Shown one piece after another: positions 63,957 through 64,000 of a stretch of 64,000 nucleotides of DNA. Source of the stretch: Chrysomallon squamiferum (taxonomy: Eukaryota; Mollusca; Gastropoda; Neomphalida; Peltospiridae); the NCBI GenBank assembly GCA_012295275.1, contig CM022670.1, forward strand, positions 17,472,698 to 17,536,697, read 5' to 3'. The notes beneath the pieces are model-generated. The model was not told the origin of the DNA, ran no database searches, and saw only the letters and a program-made list of their open reading frames with translations. The position numbers and the translations under genes were made by a program. How positions within the stretch are numbered: position 1 is the first letter of the stretch; the number at the start of each line of letters is the position of its first letter.

Positions 63957-64000
63957 CTACAAGTAACAAAGATTATAAAGAATGAATATTTGTTAACAAC

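Overview
The window is animal nuclear DNA: AT-rich, with many spliced exons, long microsatellites and decayed transposons. A laminin alpha chain, which needs five laminin-G domains at its C-terminus, marks it as metazoan. The transposon mix (jockey-like non-LTR, MULE/FLYWCH-type transposase, L1/Tx1-like LINE, hAT MITE) and the divergent ankyrin and kinase-like genes suggest a lophotrochozoan, most likely a mollusc. That placement is inference. All protein-coding genes I can support lie on the minus strand.

Layout from left to right. (1) 1-15,900: one large ankyrin-repeat gene, running off the left edge, with exons at 15,900-15,896 (predicted start), 14,573-14,207, 13,961-13,778, 8,755-7,138, 6,863-6,624, 6,320-4,428, 2,890-2,755 and 2,417-1. 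A tandem duplication of about 0.5 kb has created a chimeric exon (6,863-6,624), made of the head of the following exon joined to the tail of the preceding one. (2) 16,375-22,883: a large, highly similar inverted repeat with a 2-kb spacer holding an RNase H remnant of a non-LTR retrotransposon. (3) 22,884-30,350: transposon graveyard, with a broken MULE transposase on the plus strand, three copies of its end sequence, many microsatellites, and a degenerate LINE on the minus strand. (4) 31,315-37,049: a nine-exon gene for a divergent protein-kinase-like protein of 451 residues. (5) 38,512-39,575: a broken partial copy of the ankyrin gene. (6) 39,576-43,588: nothing recognisable apart from AT-rich repeats. 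(7) 43,589-63,956: 37 exons of a laminin alpha chain (about 1,809 residues in the window), from the last laminin-type EGF repeats through the coiled coil to LG1-LG5 and the stop codon; its 5' part lies beyond the right edge.

The laminin is a secreted basement-membrane protein and has no evident functional link to its neighbours. The ankyrin gene and the kinase-like gene are on the same strand, and a decayed ankyrin copy sits just upstream of the kinase gene. This points to local duplication in a lineage-specific ankyrin family. Exon borders were placed by reading GT/AG sites and checking phase. The laminin and kinase models are phase-consistent throughout. The ankyrin model has one unresolved phase mismatch, between the exons ending at 2,755 and starting at 2,417. 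Single-base errors in coordinates are possible.
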